DNA of 64,000 nucleotides from Undaria pinnatifida. Lineage: Eukaryota; Sar; Phaeophyceae; Laminariales; Alariaceae. The notes under the pieces are model-generated. The model searched no databases. It had not been told where the DNA came from and saw only the letters and a program-made list of their open reading frames with translations. Of this stretch, positions 35,661-47,300 are shown piece after piece. The stretch's first letter is position 1. Each line of letters opens with the position of its first letter. The stretch covers positions 7,750,381 to 7,814,380 of the forward strand of contig JABAKD010000011.1 of NCBI GenBank assembly GCA_012845835.1, written 5' to 3'. Both the position numbers and the translations under genes were made by a program.

Positions 35661-38489
35661 TATTACCTTTTTTTTGTGTCAAATATTGCGTCTTGTATGT
35701 ATGGTGGTGGGACGAGTTGTTGCTGGCAAGTGTGCTCTCTTGGCCCCTCGACTGCATTAGGCGTGCTAAGGTTTCAGGGGTTTTTTTGTTTGCGACCCGC
35801 AAGAGCGAATCGCGGAAGTACTGGCCGCCGCGGGGGGAGGGGGGGGGGGGGTAGTGAACGTATCACACATGGCAGTAGTCCGTAGGACCATGGACCCTCG
35901 TGTTCTTACACCGCCAGTACGGAGCACGTAGGGTTTTCACCGACCAGACAGGCATCGCGTGCGTCTAGCGCGAAGCGCCGTGAGTCGGGGGGGGGAGGGC
36001 GTGTACTCAATTCATGCGTTTTCTGTAGTCGTATGACCGTAGACACCAGGAGGGGGGGGGGGGTTCTCCTTAGACCTCCTCTCTTTTCGTGGTTAAGATA
36101 GCTTGTGGTCAGTTTTTGTGAAAAGGGGACGCACAGGAACCAACCTGTACAGCTTCAAAACCCTCCCGAATTTGTTTAGATGTATCTAGTTTTGTTTTTG
36201 GGCGCACATCTTGCACCAGAGATAGTTTTAAGTTTCCGCAATTTGGGAATGGCGTGTTACCATTGGTAGTCCGTATGCATTTCTAAATAAGTTTTTTTTC
36301 TGCTAGTATAGGGTTATTCCTAAGGCACACAAAAAAGTCTGGGAAAGCTAGACAACAAAAAAAGAAACGTGTCGTTTTTCACGAAACGTGACATATTGTC
36401 AGGAATCCTGATTTTGAATAATTTTTTTGAAGATTTTCCACGAAAAAATGATGTCAAGGGTCCCTGACAAAACAAAAGCGTTTTTTTTTTTGTTTCGGAC
36501 GACGTAACATTTGGCAATTTTAAAATTTCAGGAATGGTGATTCTGTATCAGGAATCGTAGTTTGTATTTGGGCGTTCGTTCGTAAGAGGAACGACCCTTA
36601 GAACGGCGTTTTTTTGTTGTCTCTAGTACTTGTATGCGTTTCAAGAAGAAGCTCAGGAAAGAAACGCACCCAAGGTTACCACGTTTTCTATACGAATTTC
36701 ATGTGGTGTGTTAAAAAGCAAAAGTGTGTGCAGTTCTGAAATGGCGATCGGCTTTGCGAATGCGCCTGTAAAAAAAACTAGCACCAGGCACCGGTGTATT
36801 TAATTTGGTGCGCCGCGGCAGGCAGCGGCCACTCATCAAACAGTAGGCAGGCGTGTAATCGTAGGGTAATCGAAATATTTTTAACAACATGGGCTGTGAG
36901 TTCTCCAGATTGAGTGGTCGATGCGATGCTCAGCTTTTGCAGGCTATGACACGTGATAGCCACTCACACCGCACAGGATTGTTTCCGGGGGAAAGGAACG
37001 AGGGAGACTCGTTCGTGTCCAGCTGGAAGCGTTCCTCACGGCTGCGGTTGTTTTCGCATCGTAACTGCGATATCAAGCGCCGCGTGCGCCTCTTAAATAC
37101 AGTTTTTGCTTAACTTTTTTGGGTTAGTGGTGGGTGGGTGGGTGGGGGTCAACGGCGGCGGCGGGGGGATAGGGGGCGGGGCAGGGGGGGGTACTCATTT
37201 CACGCGTGGCCGTAGTCGTAAGACGACCACAGACCCTCGGGGTATATGGGGGGGGGGGGGGGGGGGTAAGGGAGAGGGGAAAGGTACGCGGGCGGGCGGG
37301 GTGGGGGCAAACGACGGCGTCGCCCGTGTGTGTGTTGTTTTCATTTACTTTCCGAAAGGGGAAACACGGGCTGGCGGAATTACCGTGAGGCACAATCGGA
37401 ATTTCCGCAGTCGTAGGCGGGGAACGGTCAACGGTGGGCGGGCGGGCTGTGGATAAAAAATTGCGTGTGCAGAAACTGCTGTCCGCGTGAAAGAAAACGA
37501 GGAAACAAAAGCCGTGAGTGGTGTTGGTATCGGATTTTTTTTTTGTAAACTCGTGGGTGGAGTGGTGTTTTGTTTTCTCTTCGGTTTTCCGTTTTTTTGT
37601 TTGTCGTGCACGACCAGGACGTTGTCCTGGTCTCCTCGTGGGTCCCAAGTTTTGCCTGTCGTATTTTTTTCCCTTTTTATCAGCGGTACGACTCGTACCG
37701 ATGTTTTTCTGGGCCAATGTTTCAACTGTCACGTCGCATCCAGTGCATTCCTTGTAAAGTTTGAAGGGTCGATTCGATTCGTTTCTTAGTGGGTTCTCCG
37801 CGTTTTTCGTATGTACGCACGTGGCCAAGACTAGTACTAGGGCTGCATAAGCCCTGCAGTCGAGAGTCGCACTAACATTTTTTTTTCTATGGGGGGCACA
37901 TTACTTGAAATTAGTATGGAACGCGTTTTCGCAGTATACAGGAAAAGGGTTATAATAAAGCCTTTTAGCACCGCACTCCCGCCATGGGAACGAAATTCGT
38001 GGAGTAAGACCAGGATAATGTTGGGAGTTGAATATGGGTTGAGATATGTGTGGATTGGAAAAATTCTTTTTTTCGATGGAGGACGGGGGAGGGAGCGGGT
38101 GTCCTCCTTGGGGAGGGCTAAACGAACATCAAGATAAATATCCCACAACATGCCGATTTTGAGTCTTCTTTTTTTTTTTTTCACGGTTGATTGTAGCAGT
38201 TGATTAGGGCAGCTATTATTTATAGTAGAAGATAACGGAATGTGTGAATTTTGCAATATTTTTAGGCTTGTCACGTACCAGGTTTAGCCGACCTTTCGCG
38301 ACCTCCCGTTCAATGGGATACACGCGCGCTAGCCGTGCAGCAGCACGGGTGCCATGTTTTTTTTTTTTTGAAGCCACAGCTGTTGTGAGCGATCGACCCA
38401 GAGAGGCACGCGTTGAAACTAAAAAATGGAAGTTTTGTCAAAAGGAACTCCCTTGATAGCATCGGGAAAGGTATCTGCAATAAGTATCT
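35661..38489. other. Spacer with G-runs, no gene accepted
   Basis: Long G tracts at 35836-35851, 36052-36063 and 37245-37266. Frames at 37124-37828 on both strands look compositional. Confidence 0.4.
36889..37113 (+). CDS. Possible small ORF with N-myristoylation motif
   Basis: A 74-codon frame starts MGCEFS, which fits the N-terminal myristoylation pattern (Gly2, Ser6) with a palmitoylatable Cys3. The rest is Arg/Ser-rich with no domain. There is no supporting splice context or neighbour, so it may be chance. Confidence 0.15.
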   Translation: MGCEFSRLSGRCDAQLLQAMTRDSHSHRTGLFPGERNEGDSFVSSWKRSSRLRLFSHRNCDIKRRVRLLNTVFA

Positions 38490-39923
38490 GCTAGGGCATA
38501 GACTAAGCAGTTGGTTAACCTTTTGCAGGTGGTCGGACGGACTAGTAGCCCTCTAATTCCTAAAAAAAAAAAATGGCGTCGACGGCAGGACCATGAGTTT
38601 TAGAGGCGTGGGTTCGAACCTCACCATCCACCAACAGTAAACCTTTTTCAGACTTTCCCCATGTCGAACTTGAAAATACTCTCCCCGCGGCATCCCCAGG
38701 AAATGAAACGGCTTGGATAATTGACAGGTCCGCCCGCATATCCGGCCGACCTGCTATCCCGCCGTTTCATGGGCGGGTGTTATAAGGCTTAGTTTGGGTA
38801 AGCTACTGGTTAACCTTTTGCAAGTGGTCAAACGGACTAATACCCCACTAATTTCTTTAACAAATTGCGTCGTCGACAGACCATGTTTTTTTTGGGGTCG
38901 TGGGTTCGAGCCCCACCATCCACAATAATAAACTTTTCAGATTTTCCCCATGTCGAACTTGAAAAATACTCTTCCTGGTACCCCAGGGAATGAAACGGCT
39001 TGGATAAATGACAGGTCCGCCCGTATATCCGGCCGACCTGCTATCCCGCCGTTCAGGGAGGGAGAGTGTTATAAGGCTTAGTTTGGACGAAACAATTGAC
39101 GCTATTGTTGTTGTTTTTCCTTCTTCGTCGGGGTGTTTTGTGAACAATCGACATTGAGGTTCATACGAGGGTACCTTACCGATTTTTCGACAACATGGTT
39201 GACATACTCTTTAACTCTTTAAATTGTGTATACCCTACGAGTAACCCGAACCGAATGAAACGCAACCAACCATTGTAGGGTGAAACCCCCTCCGTCTCGC
39301 TCACAGTGTGCGTCAACCATGTTGTCGAATAAATGGTAAGCTCTTGTTATAAGGCTTAGTTTGGGTAAGCTATTGGTTAACCTTTTGCAAGTGGTCAAAC
39401 GGACTAATACCCCACTAATACCTCAAAAAAATGGCGTCGACGGCAGGACCATGGGTGTTTTGGGTCGTGGGCTCGAACCCAAAATATTGACAGGTCCGCC
39501 CGAATATCCGGCCGACCTGCTATCCCGCCGTGTCAGGGGGGGAGAGTGTTATAAGGCTTAGTTTGGGTAAGCTGTTGGTTAACTTTTTGCAAGTGATCGA
39601 ACGGACTAATTCCCCACTAATACCTTAACAAATGGCGTCGTCGACAGACCATGGGTTTTCTGGGTCGTGGGTTCGAGCCCCACATCCACCATAATAAACT
39701 TTTTCAGACTTTCCCCGTGTCGAACTTGATAAATACTCTCCCCGGGTATCCCCAGGAAATGAAACGGCTTGGATAATTGACAGGTCCGCCCGTATATCCG
39801 GCCGACCTTCTATCCCGCCGTTTCAAGGGGGGAGAGTGTTATAAGGCTTAGTTTGGGTAAGCTAATATTGGTTAACCTTTTGCAAGTGGTCAAACGGACT
39901 CATACCCCACTAATACCTTAACA
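38490..39923 (+). mobile_element. Tandem array of TRIM-like elements
   Basis: Head-to-tail units of ~290 bp. LTR-like repeats start TGTTATAAGG at 38778, 39067 (broken), 39345, 39547 and 39837, and those that can be followed end at or near CCTTAACA. Internal parts begin with AAATGGCG or AATTGCG-type sequence and end in a purine-rich run (GGGGGGAGAG) before the next repeat. This is the expected layout of LTR, primer site, internal part, polypurine tract, LTR. The array ends in a lone LTR (39837-39923). The unit at 39345 lacks the middle of its internal part. There is no protein coding, so mobility would depend on another element. Confidence 0.7.
39175..39342. mobile_element. 168-bp inverted-repeat insertion inside a TRIM LTR
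   Basis: TTCGACAACATGGTTGAC (39186-39203) and its exact complement (39313-39330) lie within imperfect ~31-bp inverted ends that start CTTACC and finish GGTAAG. The interruption falls in a TRIM LTR whose first 20 bp (39067-39086) are repeated when the array resumes at 39345. Confidence 0.5.
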
Positions 39924-39999
39924 CTCTACTATCAATAGCTCATACTGCACATCATTGGACGGCAAATCGCTCACCATGGTTGGTAATAATGAACGATGG

Positions 40000-40065
40000 A
40001 GGCGTGCTACGATGGAGTTAGCACTTCTTTTTTTTTTCTGGATGACGAGGCTCCTTGACCCCTTT
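40000..40065 (+). mobile_element. MITE family A fragment
   Basis: GCGTGCTACGATGGAG followed by the body block CTGGATGACGAGGCTCCTTGACC. Only the first ~65 bp of the element remain. Spacer 39924-39999 and 40066-40489 hold nothing else recognisable apart from C and G runs. Confidence 0.5.
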
Positions 40066-40499
40066 TAGAGCCCCCCCCCCCATGAAAAACTCCTATATTA
40101 ATTCCTAGTATGTTTTCCCTTGAAGCGGGTTTAAAGGCGATAACCCTATATATGGTACTGAACGAAAAATATAACGTATAGAACTGACGATTGATTGCAG
40201 CAGCATCCTTCACGCGAAGCAACCCGATCTGCTGCTAGACTACTACTATTAACACTAGCCGAGGACGATTTTACCGCCGAAACTCCGATGCAAAGCGTGT
40301 GCCTGTACGACACACACGCATAACAGCTCGCACTGCTGCGGTGTGCTGCAATGCTCGCAACATGACGGAAATAACGCCCTTTGGCTTATGTTTTGTTTTT
40401 GTCGCCGTACACGCCCCCCTCCCTCCCAACAGGATTTACAACCCAAATTCGCCGGAATGTCATCCTCTTTTTTTCTGTTTTTTTTTTTTTGGGGGGGGG

Positions 40500-40735
40500 G
40501 GCAATTATTCATCCCAGTGGAGTCCCCGGTGACATGATATGAGGCACCAGAGTCAGCGACCCACCCATCATTACCACATCCCGTAGAATCATCACAGGCA
40601 TTTTTGTCTTTGACGATAATCCGGGCGGTGAGAACGTGAGATGGTCATCAGCTCGTGCAGTGCTACTGCTACCGCTGTACGAGTGACTTGGTGGGGTATG
40701 GCTAGGCGATAGCTTTGTCCATCGTGCCACGGCGG
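40500..40735 (-). pseudogene. Relic of a second Copia element (gag end and protease start)
   Basis: On the minus strand one frame reads KDKNACDDSTGCGND and then WVADSGASYHVTGDST, the DSGAS active-site signature of Copia proteases in its usual context. It differs from the intact Copia (WHFDTGASG), so it comes from another lineage. Coding is lost on both sides; a G/T-run cuts it at ~40490. Confidence 0.6.
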
Positions 40736-40749
40736 TAGAGGTGTTCGCC

Positions 40750-42750
40750 TTTTTTTTTTCTTGACCTTCTCGCTCGAGGAGAAAACTGAACAACACGATT
40801 TGCAGAATCCGGCGAACAAAACCTCAAGCCCGTGCGTGGCCCAGGTTAAAACTAAAACAAAAACTATTTTGTTTTTTTAGAATGAAAATTCCGATGATTT
40901 TTGGGCTAAGGCGCTTGGCTTCCACGTCTACCGTAGCGCGCGTCGGTTTTCACTTTTTAGTTCAATCAAAATCACTTTTTTTTTTTTTTTTTTGGGGGGG
41001 GGCGGTGAGGTGCAGGGCTACTCAAACCAAACCTCTTGCAGGGCAAAAGCCAATGGTCGGTGCGCCTCGACCACTGTAGCATGTATCACACGGGTTGTTC
41101 CGCGGCATTCTCGGTGAAAAGCTCAGCATATATCCTTGCCGACAATGTGGTGGGGTAGTCGAGTATTTTTTTCAGTTTTTTGTCCCATCCTCCCGCACCG
41201 TCTCGCGGAATATTACCGTCCACGCTTCCCTCTCTTATCACGTGTGCGGTGTGCACGAGACAGTGCGCGGTGCTCCACACACAGCCTGCGGTTCGGAGCG
41301 CATCGCCCGACTGAACGGCATTCCATGGGGAACAAGAAGATGGTCGCCGCATGAAACGGGCCCGACGAATAATAATGGGCTAACAGATCAGCGACCTGAC
41401 CGAGTGGAAATAATGACCGCGCGCCGTGCTTTCACACGACCGAGTCTGCTGCCAGAAATGAACTGCAACCAAGTATTTGTCGGCCAACCATCGCCAAAAC
41501 ACCGGCACGCATTGGGCGCGGCAGGTGGTCCGAAGGGTCAACATGGATGGCTAGCCTAGTGAGGGCAACGTGCCAGCATGCTGAAGTAAATTCTTCATTT
41601 TTGCTTTTCATTGCTTTTGTATTTCCAGGTCGACTCGTTTCATCCTCGGCGGTCTTCCAGACAAGCCTTCTTGACACGCCGTGGTCACAGGTATCTTCTC
41701 TTCTCCTCACCGGCGCTGTTCATCAAGAACAACCCTATCGGCAATGCGATCGCCGTAAAGGGTCACCCCCCCACGTCCTCTCCGACTAACTGCCTACTCG
41801 TCAGCTTTTCAAGGGCAGGGTGGACGAAAAAATCACTTCTCCAATGCCTAATTCGAGTGTTTTCATAGCACTAATTCAGCTTTTTATTTTGGGTGTTTTT
41901 TCCCGGGCTTTGCTCTTGCTGCGGCTCCGAGTCGCACCGCTGTCCGCTTCGCTGCCCTAGCTCTCGCCGCTTGTGCTGCAGCACTTGCCACCGCACCGCC
42001 TCCTCCTGCTCCCTCCTCGCCTCGGTAACCTGACCAAGTAGGCGTTATGATGTTGCATTGCCCAAAAGAACGTCATGCGAAACTTGTGGAAATCGACTTG
42101 ATCGTGTGATATTGGTGTGAGGCGAGTGTTAGTATGCCCCAAAACCGCCTGAATGTGTGGAAATCCACTTGGAGCCAGCCCGCCGTAGGTTTTGCTCACA
42201 CCTAAGTGTTTCTGGCGGATTGACCTCCCCTAGCGTGGAACTATACTTGTTTTGGGACTGCAACGGTAGTGGTGTTACGTTGTTTTACCCCCTTTTGGCC
42301 ACTTTTGGCCACTTTTTTTTTTCCTAGTGGCTCGGTGTCAATCGCGCGAGAGTGACCAACCCCCCTGGTCCTTGCGGTCAAAGGCTTTCTCTTCTTTTGT
42401 CTCGTGCTGTTCAACATCGCTCTCGGTGGCATTACGAAAAAGGGGATAGTTACCCGAAACAATCGCCGGTGGCATTACGAAAAAGGGGATAGTTACCCGA
42501 AACAATCGCCGGACGTGTTTGTGTCCGTGAGGTGTATAGAGTCACTCGCGCCAGCATGATATGATAGCTCAGACATGGTGGTGAAAACTGGCGGTTTCCC
42601 CCTAACGTATCGTTGATCTAATGATAACACTCGTACTATGCTTGTTTGGGGACTGTAACGCGTAGAAAATGCCGGTCGGGCTGCGCTGCGCGAAACGAAC
42701 GCCTTCGAAGTCACGGCGTTGGGTGATGGTGATGTTGATGTTGAGCTAGT
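40750..42750. other. Spacer with decayed repeats
   Basis: About 40881-40946 carries a MITE family A end (TACCGTAGCGCGCGTC). About 41645-41735 resembles the SINE body in inverse orientation (GGTCACAGGTATC context). A ~48-bp block at 42431-42508 is tandemly duplicated (GGTGGCATTACGAAAAAGGG). Frames at 41095-41559 and 41432-41710 show no recognisable domain. Confidence 0.35.
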
Positions 42751-42869
42751 TCCTCATGTTAGGAGTTCAGAAATGTCTTAGAATCTTCTGCTCGCCCAAG
42801 CGTGGGGTGGCTCCTTGATAAAAACGCAACTTTTGTGCGGGGCGCAAGCGTTGAAATACGTGGGAATAT

Positions 42870-43070
42870 TCAAGGCTTTTCACGGATCGGATCGCATGTC
42901 GCGGATCGGATCGGGTCAGAGTGGCCCGACCTAGCCCGTGATATTCGAAGACCTCCTGCTGATCCGACCCGACCTGACCCGTGAGATTTCGAACACCTCC
43001 TGACCGACTCGGCCCGCGAGGTTTGGAAAATCCCCTGACCCGATCCTCGGTGCAAGTCATGGGCCGCTGA
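42870..43070 (+). repeat. Dispersed repeat with CCCGACC blocks, copy 2
   Basis: Same block order as 26284-26520, including CACCTCCTGACC and the AGGTTTGGAAAAT end. The inner part is rich in GGATCGGATCGG-type units. Confidence 0.55.
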
Positions 43071-43369
43071 AAAGCCAAGGAAATATTGACTTGGTGGTGA
43101 GATACTGGTGCGAGGTTAGCGCCAACTTTTGCCCCAAAAGAGGTTGGAGAAATGGAGTTGATGGTGAGATATTGATGGCGACACGATCGTTGTTACGCTC
43201 CAAACCGTCTTAAACGTGGATTGTCAACTGTGTGACGATGTGATCGATGTTGGCGTGACAGAACGGACAGGAGGCGACCCACAATGGTCTATTCGGTGGA
43301 CACGACGTCAATGGTTGGGGTGCAGTGGGGCACTCGATGTACGAGCGTCTATGGTAGGAGAAAACGGAC

Positions 43370-44040
43370 TAAAAGAGCGGTCAAGTTGGCGTCTGTCACG
43401 CCTTGTGACGCCTACACTTAAGAACCTATAAAAACGGACTGAAGGACGGTCAAGCTGGACGGCCATGCCTTGTGACGCCTACACTGAAAAACTGTACGGT
43501 TGTGACGCCTGCGCTTAAGCCTACACGATATTCAAAGCAAGAGGAAACGGACTACAATGAAGATCCATTATTAACAGGATGAAATCATTCACAAGAAAGG
43601 AAAGCATCACCTCCTTTGAGGCGAGCTCTCCCACGCTACGATTGTGTTCGATTGAGGCTCTGTACGAGTATACCTCGTAAGACCAGCTAACAACCTACAC
43701 TTGAGTCAATCGCTATTAAAACAAAGGCGGGTGCATCCCCCCCCCACCCCGTTTTTGTTTGATCATTCATCCTGCTAACAGTGAATCTCCGAAGTAAAGG
43801 GCGGTTACATTGGCCTGTCACGCCTTGTGGCGCATGCACTAGGGAACTGCATGGCTGTGACGCCTCTGCTAAAACCTACGTGATGCTCATAGCAAGAGAA
43901 AGCTATAGGGCGGTCAAACTGGCCTGCTACGACTTGTGACGCCTACACTAAGAAATGGTGTGGCTGTGACGCCTATGCTAAAACCTACATGATACTCAAT
44001 GTGAGATATGAGCACACGGAGATTGGGGCGGTAAAACGGG
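43370..44040 (+). repeat. ~108-bp tandem repeat with GTGACGCCT motifs
   Basis: Units start at about 43376 (short), 43446, 43800 and 43908, with a broken start at 44030. Each carries CGGTCAA.(C/T)TGGC, CCTTGTGACGCCTACACT and, half a unit later, GCTGTGACGCCTnTGCTAAAACCTAC. A MITE family B copy (43557-43792) sits between the second and third units. Confidence 0.7.
43557..43792. mobile_element. MITE family B, diverged copy
   Basis: Left end GAAGATCCATTATTAACAGG and right end CCTGCTAACAGTGAATCTCC are inverted relatives of the termini at 29151-29435. The body is different and includes a C-run. Confidence 0.5.
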
Positions 44041-44304
44041 TCTGTCACGAGGAGCTCTTAGGTCTGATACCCCTCTATACGCAGATCGTCTCTGTCTTTC
44101 GGGAAGGAGGAATCAGACAGATGTGAGGCATTCGTAAGAGACTGAGCTCTCCCTTCCCTCGGTTTGGGAGAAAACGCCTGCCTTTTAGCACTCGGAATAC
44201 GTTCGTGCTCGTGCCGTGTTTGAATACGTTCCCGCCCGCGCAGTGTTGGGAAAGGTTTCCTCCCTTGCCCACTTACCCCTCACACACCATACAGTACCCC
44301 CGAT

Positions 44305-47300
44305 TCATCGCTTTTCACGCTCACCGTCCCCGTCGTCCACTCGGTTGATTCGGTTCGTAATGCTCTTGGCCAATCGCATCGTCCAATTTGACCCGGCGGC
44401 CAACAGCCCAGCCGCCCCGCCGCCCGCCTCCCCAGCGAATGTCCTCGCGCGCAAAGTCTTGACCGCGCCCGCCACGCGAACAAAGCGTCCCACTTCCCTC
44501 CCCCTCGCTTTTTTGTCCTCGGCCGCTTGAAGTTTGCGTGATTTTCTCGCCGCAGTGTACCAGGCATCGCGGGCCTGGGTAATGGCTGCGCGCGCCGCTT
44601 CTGCTTCAGCGTCTTGTAGGCGAAGCTTTCGCTGGCACTCCTTGCGGCGTTTTATCAAGATTTCTTGTCTCTCCTGTTGAGCTTTGTGCCTGGTGTGTGG
44701 CAAGAGTAAGCGATTGGTATATATGTGCGAAGGCATTGTTAACGAGAGTAAAGTGAGGGGTTTAACTCCGTTAGAGCTGAACCTGTGTGTTGGGGGGAAA
44801 GACAATTTGTGTAGGATGGCGTTATTGAAGCAGGCGAAGCTTCCGCTGGCACTCCTTGCGGCGTTTTTAACCAAGATTGGTTTTCTCTCCTGCTGTTCTT
44901 TCTGCCAGATGGCCGTAGGAGCAGGATATTGATATATATGTGGAGGCGTTACTGACGATAACGATACGGATGATTTAATCGGTGTATCGTTCTTCGCGCG
45001 CATTAAGTCTATACTATACTAGAACGACATGGATCACGCACCCGGCTTCATGCATGACAACGATACGTTTGGCGTTGTCGGCCTCCTTGTTGGTTAGGGG
45101 GGGGGTCAATTCCATTCCATGCTCGCTGTCACATGCGGTGAGATTGTTTGTTCGTTCCCTCGTCTGTCTCAGGGTGCACAGCCCAAAAAAAAACACGCGT
45201 TACGGTAGGTGCGCATGTAGACGTTTCCGAGGCTCTTCGCGTGAGAAGCTCTTAAACCCGATAAAAATTCCCATGATTTTTGCCTCGGCATACAACAAAA
45301 ACCGAAATTAAAATAAAAAAGCGAAACCCCCAACGTCATTGTGCAGTTCCTCCGTCACAAAATACTTGGGGGGGGGGGGCAAACAACGCTACCCATATCA
45401 TTGTAGAGCGCCTCCGTACCTAGCCTGCCGGAGACGTATCCTCGCCGCGCGAGCCGGGTCCAACACATCCAACACCTCCAAATCCGTGTATCCTCCTCTG
45501 CCTATGTCCGCCTCCGGAGTACCGGCTGTCGCCGTCCGCTGCTGCAACAGCGCATCCCTCCGCGGCCCATCATACGCGCCATCGCCACCGCCGGTGTCAA
45601 GCCGCCGCCGCTCCATCTCTTCGGCTAACGACTGCGCGCGTTCTGCTTCGTCTTCGGGGTGCTCGCGCCGCCACCAAAACGGGTCTTGGTCCTCGAACAG
45701 CGCCACGCCGACGTTGAGGCATTCCCACGAGTCGGCCGGGCCGGAGGCGGCTAAGAGGGCCTTCGGTGAAAGGCCTTTAAAGAGATCCTCGCACCTGCAT
45801 AGTGAATTCGGTGCAGGGCAGGACCAGTGTTGGACGCTATGTCACGATAGGAAGGGAAACATATATATGCATATATATATGTATATTTCTGAGGGTCATC
45901 CCACGCTAGGCGTGCAGCAGATTCTAAGAAATTTCTGAGCTCCTACCATGAGAGGCTGCTCAATACCTCAACAGAAACTTCCAGAGCTTCGTAAAGACAC
46001 TCGTTCGCGCAATCCAACCAACACTACTGTGCGCTAGCCCTGACGACAAACAAACGTACCCGACGCAATTATCGTACTAGCCGATCGTTCCATAGCTGAG
46101 GCGCTCAACCGGTCAGATCGGTAAGAAACGGTAGGCCCAAAAACTTGCGACCCCTAGTGAGGGATGGTACTGACTTTGAGGAAAAAACAAAAGTGGGCAG
46201 CCCCAAGACCTAGCCTAGGCATGCACCGAACACGTTCGTAGAACACAGTTTCAGGGTAGGTTTTGTCGCCCTCAAACGCAGGTTGCATAAATAGGTTCAA
46301 CGCGCACATAAGATTTAAGGAAGAATGAAAACTTCTTCGCGTCACCCATGCAGACCCTGGTGCATTCCTGCACCTATTGATAGCCCTTAAGTGGGAGTCG
46401 CCTGCCTGCATCCTTCATGAGAACGTACGCACCCCATCCCGGCAACACGCGCGATCGCGGTTATCACACACAGATTGCAAAATATGAGCTTTCGACGAAG
46501 CCTCTCCGTCTCGCGGCTGTCGTTTCATTCTGAGTGTTTTTTTTTATAAGGTTCAAGGCTCCCCTTCGGGATGTAGTCGGCTTATGATCCCGGGAACGTG
46601 GCAAGTTCCAAAAAAGGGGGGACGCAGGCGTTTCTATAAGTTGCAACCAGGTAGCTCTTGAAACCCAGGAAGGCGACAATTAGCCGCCGCGCAGGCAACC
46701 GGGCAAGTAACACGGACCAGCCCAAACGAGCTTATAGCTTAGGCTACATATCGCGTTCCATCGATTTGGGAGGAGCACCATCAGCCAGACAAAAACTGGG
46801 CGAAAAAAAGTGCTAAGAAAAGACCCTTGTCGCAATGCGTGTCGTGTATCGCGCGCAAGGAAACTATCGCGGGAAAAACGAGTCATCCCACAGCAAGCCG
46901 GGGGTGAGGCAAATTCTGGGATTTTTTTTCTGAGCTCCTAACGTGATGAGGAGCTCAAGAGGCTTTTCTTCACCCGAAACGTGACTTCGGGAGCGGCGCT
47001 CGTTCGCGCAACAAAAAAGCAACCTGACAAACTCTTCTATCCGCTAGCCCTACCACAAATGTGCTCGCGAAAGTATCAGCCCAACCGGCAGTGTTCCTCA
47101 GTGTAGGAGCTCAACCCGTAAAAGGTATACCTTTTTTTGGCACAAAATGTGCAAGCACCGACCGTGGGAAGACTCAGGCACGTCGACGCACGCTCCGGTA
47201 GCAGGGGGGCACACGCTGAAATAAATATTTCTGAAGGGTTTCTCGCACGAGGGCCTCTGCTGTAGCGCTCCCTACACCTCGCCCCCCCCCAAGAAAAGAA

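Noticed and set aside
37124-37828. Overlapping 60-234-codon frames on both strands
   Set aside because: Driven by G/C runs and low complexity; no motif or splice signal supports either strand.
41095-41710. Frames of 92-154 codons on both strands
   Set aside because: No recognisable domain. Part of the region resembles an inverted SINE fragment.
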